Assembly: GCA_017397605.1 (NCBI GenBank) | Contig: JAFQII010000239.1 | Coordinates: 1 to 5,297 of the forward strand | Source of the DNA: Clostridia bacterium | GTDB taxonomy: Bacteria; Bacillota; Clostridia; Oscillospirales; CAG-382 | Length of the DNA stretch: 5,297 nt | Direction of reading: 5' to 3' | In this document: one piece after another, positions 4,354 to 5,297 of the stretch | Layout of the letters: each line of letters begins with the position of its first letter | Numbering within the stretch: position 1 is the first letter of the stretch | Notes under the pieces: generated by a model | Told to the model about the DNA's origin: nothing | Seen by the model: only the letters and a program-made list of their open reading frames with translations | Databases searched by the model: none | Position numbers and translations under genes: made by a program

Positions 4354-5297
4354 ATGTCGTATCGCATCACCGAGCTTGATCCGTATCTGCTCCCGCATTT
4401 GCAGCAGATCGACGGACGTTATCAGGCATATCAAGCCAAGAGGCAGGAGCTTGTCGGCAAGCGCGGAAGTCTTTTGGATTTTGCCAATGCGCATCTGTAT
4501 TTCGGTATCCATCGCACCGAGGACGGCTGGGTGTACCGCGAGTGGGCGCCCGGTGCGGACGCGATGTACTTTACGGGCGATTTCAACGGCTGGGACTTGT
4601 GGTCTTTGCCGATGACACGTCTGGAAAACGGCGTGTTTGAGGTACAGTTCGGCGGCAAGGATGCGCTGCAAAACGGCATGCACATTCAGGCAATCGTTGT
4701 CAAGGACGGACAAATGATGCGCCGCGTTCCCGCTTATGCCACGCGCGTCGAGCAGGATCCCGTGACGTACTTGTGGTGCGCCGTGGTGGAAGACACCTTT
4801 GCGCCGTATGACTGGACGGACGAAGGATTTGTTCCGCAAAAAACGCCGTTTATCTACGAGTGCCACATCGGTATGGCAGGCGAGGAAGGCAAGGTCAGCA
4901 ATTACCGCGAGTTTACAAAAAATGTACTTCCGCGCGTGAAGGCGCTCGGCTACAACACCTTGCAGATCATGGCGATCATGGAGCATCCGTATTACGGCTC
5001 GTTTGGCTATCAGGTCTCCAATTTTTACGCACCGTCGTCGCGTCTCGGTACGGCAGAAGAGCTGAAGGAACTGATCAACACCGCGCACGGTATGGGTATT
5101 GCGGTGCTGTTGGACGTGGTGCATTCCCACGCGGTCAAAAACGTCGGCGAGGGACTCAATTATTTTGACGGCACGGACTACCAGTATTTCCACGCAGGCG
5201 CGCGCGGCCATCACCCCGCGTGGGACACCAAGCTGTTTGACTACGGCAAAAACGAGGTTCTGCATTTCCTGCTTTCAAACCTTAAATACTGGATGGA
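4354..5297 (+). CDS. glgB: 1,4-alpha-glucan branching enzyme, eukaryote-type GH13_8 (3' end outside window)
   Basis: The frame is open to the end of the window and gives 314 residues of a protein that is usually about 650-760 long. Branching enzyme cuts an alpha-1,4 glucan chain and rejoins it by an alpha-1,6 link during glycogen synthesis in the cytoplasm. Residues 59-81 (WVYREWAPGADAMYFTGDFN and on) are the CBM48 domain. Then come YECHIGMAGEEGKVSNYREF (168-187), IMAIMEHPYYGSFGYQVSNF (205-224) and conserved region I, DVVHSH (254-259). DGTDYQYFHAG and WDTKLFDYG follow. These blocks match the GBE1-like GH13_8 branch rather than the E. coli-type GH13_9 enzyme. The catalytic Asp-Glu-Asp of regions II-IV would lie past the end. 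The start is set by GGAGGT at 4342-4347 and by the promoter just upstream. Other glg genes, if present, must lie downstream or elsewhere. Confidence 0.93.
   Translation, partial: MSYRITELDPYLLPHLQQIDGRYQAYQAKRQELVGKRGSLLDFANAHLYFGIHRTEDGWVYREWAPGADAMYFTGDFNGWDLWSLPMTRLENGVFEVQFGGKDALQNGMHIQAIVVKDGQMMRRVPAYATRVEQDPVTYLWCAVVEDTFAPYDWTDEGFVPQKTPFIYECHIGMAGEEGKVSNYREFTKNVLPRVKALGYNTLQIMAIMEHPYYGSFGYQVSNFYAPSSRLGTAEELKELINTAHGMGIAVLLDVVHSHAVKNVGEGLNYFDGTDYQYFHAGARGHHPAWDTKLFDYGKNEVLHFLLSNLKYWM

Noticed and set aside
4330..5265. 311-codon open frame on the - strand
   Set aside because: It lies wholly antisense to glgB, whose conserved GH13 motifs are unmistakable. The minus-strand product is Arg/His/Val-rich with no family motif, as expected for a mirror frame of GC-biased codons.

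Overview
The window reads as a chromosomal segment of a Gram-positive, probably sporulating member of the Clostridia (Bacillota). The pointers are Shine-Dalgarno-led genes with TTGACA / TG-n-TAxACT type promoters, lipoprotein-anchored cell-wall amidases, a clostridial-style PAP2 protein, a SinR/XRE-type regulator, a small protein resembling the C-terminal half of the Spo0A DNA-binding domain, and a eukaryote-type (GH13_8) glycogen branching enzyme. The GTAGGGGCG palindrome is also of a kind I remember from clostridial genomes. Base composition looks balanced to mildly GC-rich. Species cannot be told from the window.

All convincing genes lie on the + strand. (1) 1-870: the last residues of a sensor histidine kinase, overlapped by ATGA with an unrecognised membrane-anchored exported protein. 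(2) 871-3417: a promoter region with an 11-bp tandem repeat and an inverted repeat around an extended -10, then a tight three-gene cell-envelope operon: two tandem paralogous lipoprotein N-acetylmuramoyl-L-alanine amidases (15 nt apart) and a PAP2-family membrane phosphatase (2 nt further). (3) 3418-3627: an 86-nt double-hairpin inverted repeat, then the AT-rich promoter of a small XRE regulator. (4) 3628-3993: the regulator and its intrinsic terminator. (5) 3994-4285: a short control region crowded with small palindromes, then a 63-aa Spo0A-C-like protein. (6) 4286-5297: a strong promoter and the 5' part of glgB, which runs off the end.

The genes fall into three themes: envelope signalling and remodelling (kinase, anchored partner, amidases, PAP2), small DNA-binding regulators (XRE protein, Spo0A-C-like protein), and glycogen storage (glgB). 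No mobile element gene, CRISPR array, tRNA or rRNA is visible. The most unusual signals are non-coding. First, the inverted repeat at 3429-3514 has its only two internal mismatches at positions that are compensated inside each arm's own hairpin. Second, the glgB leader has a perfect 8-bp inverted repeat that flanks the -10 box and covers the start of the Shine-Dalgarno; the amidase promoter has a similar, weaker arrangement. No intergenic stretch exceeds 300 bases.
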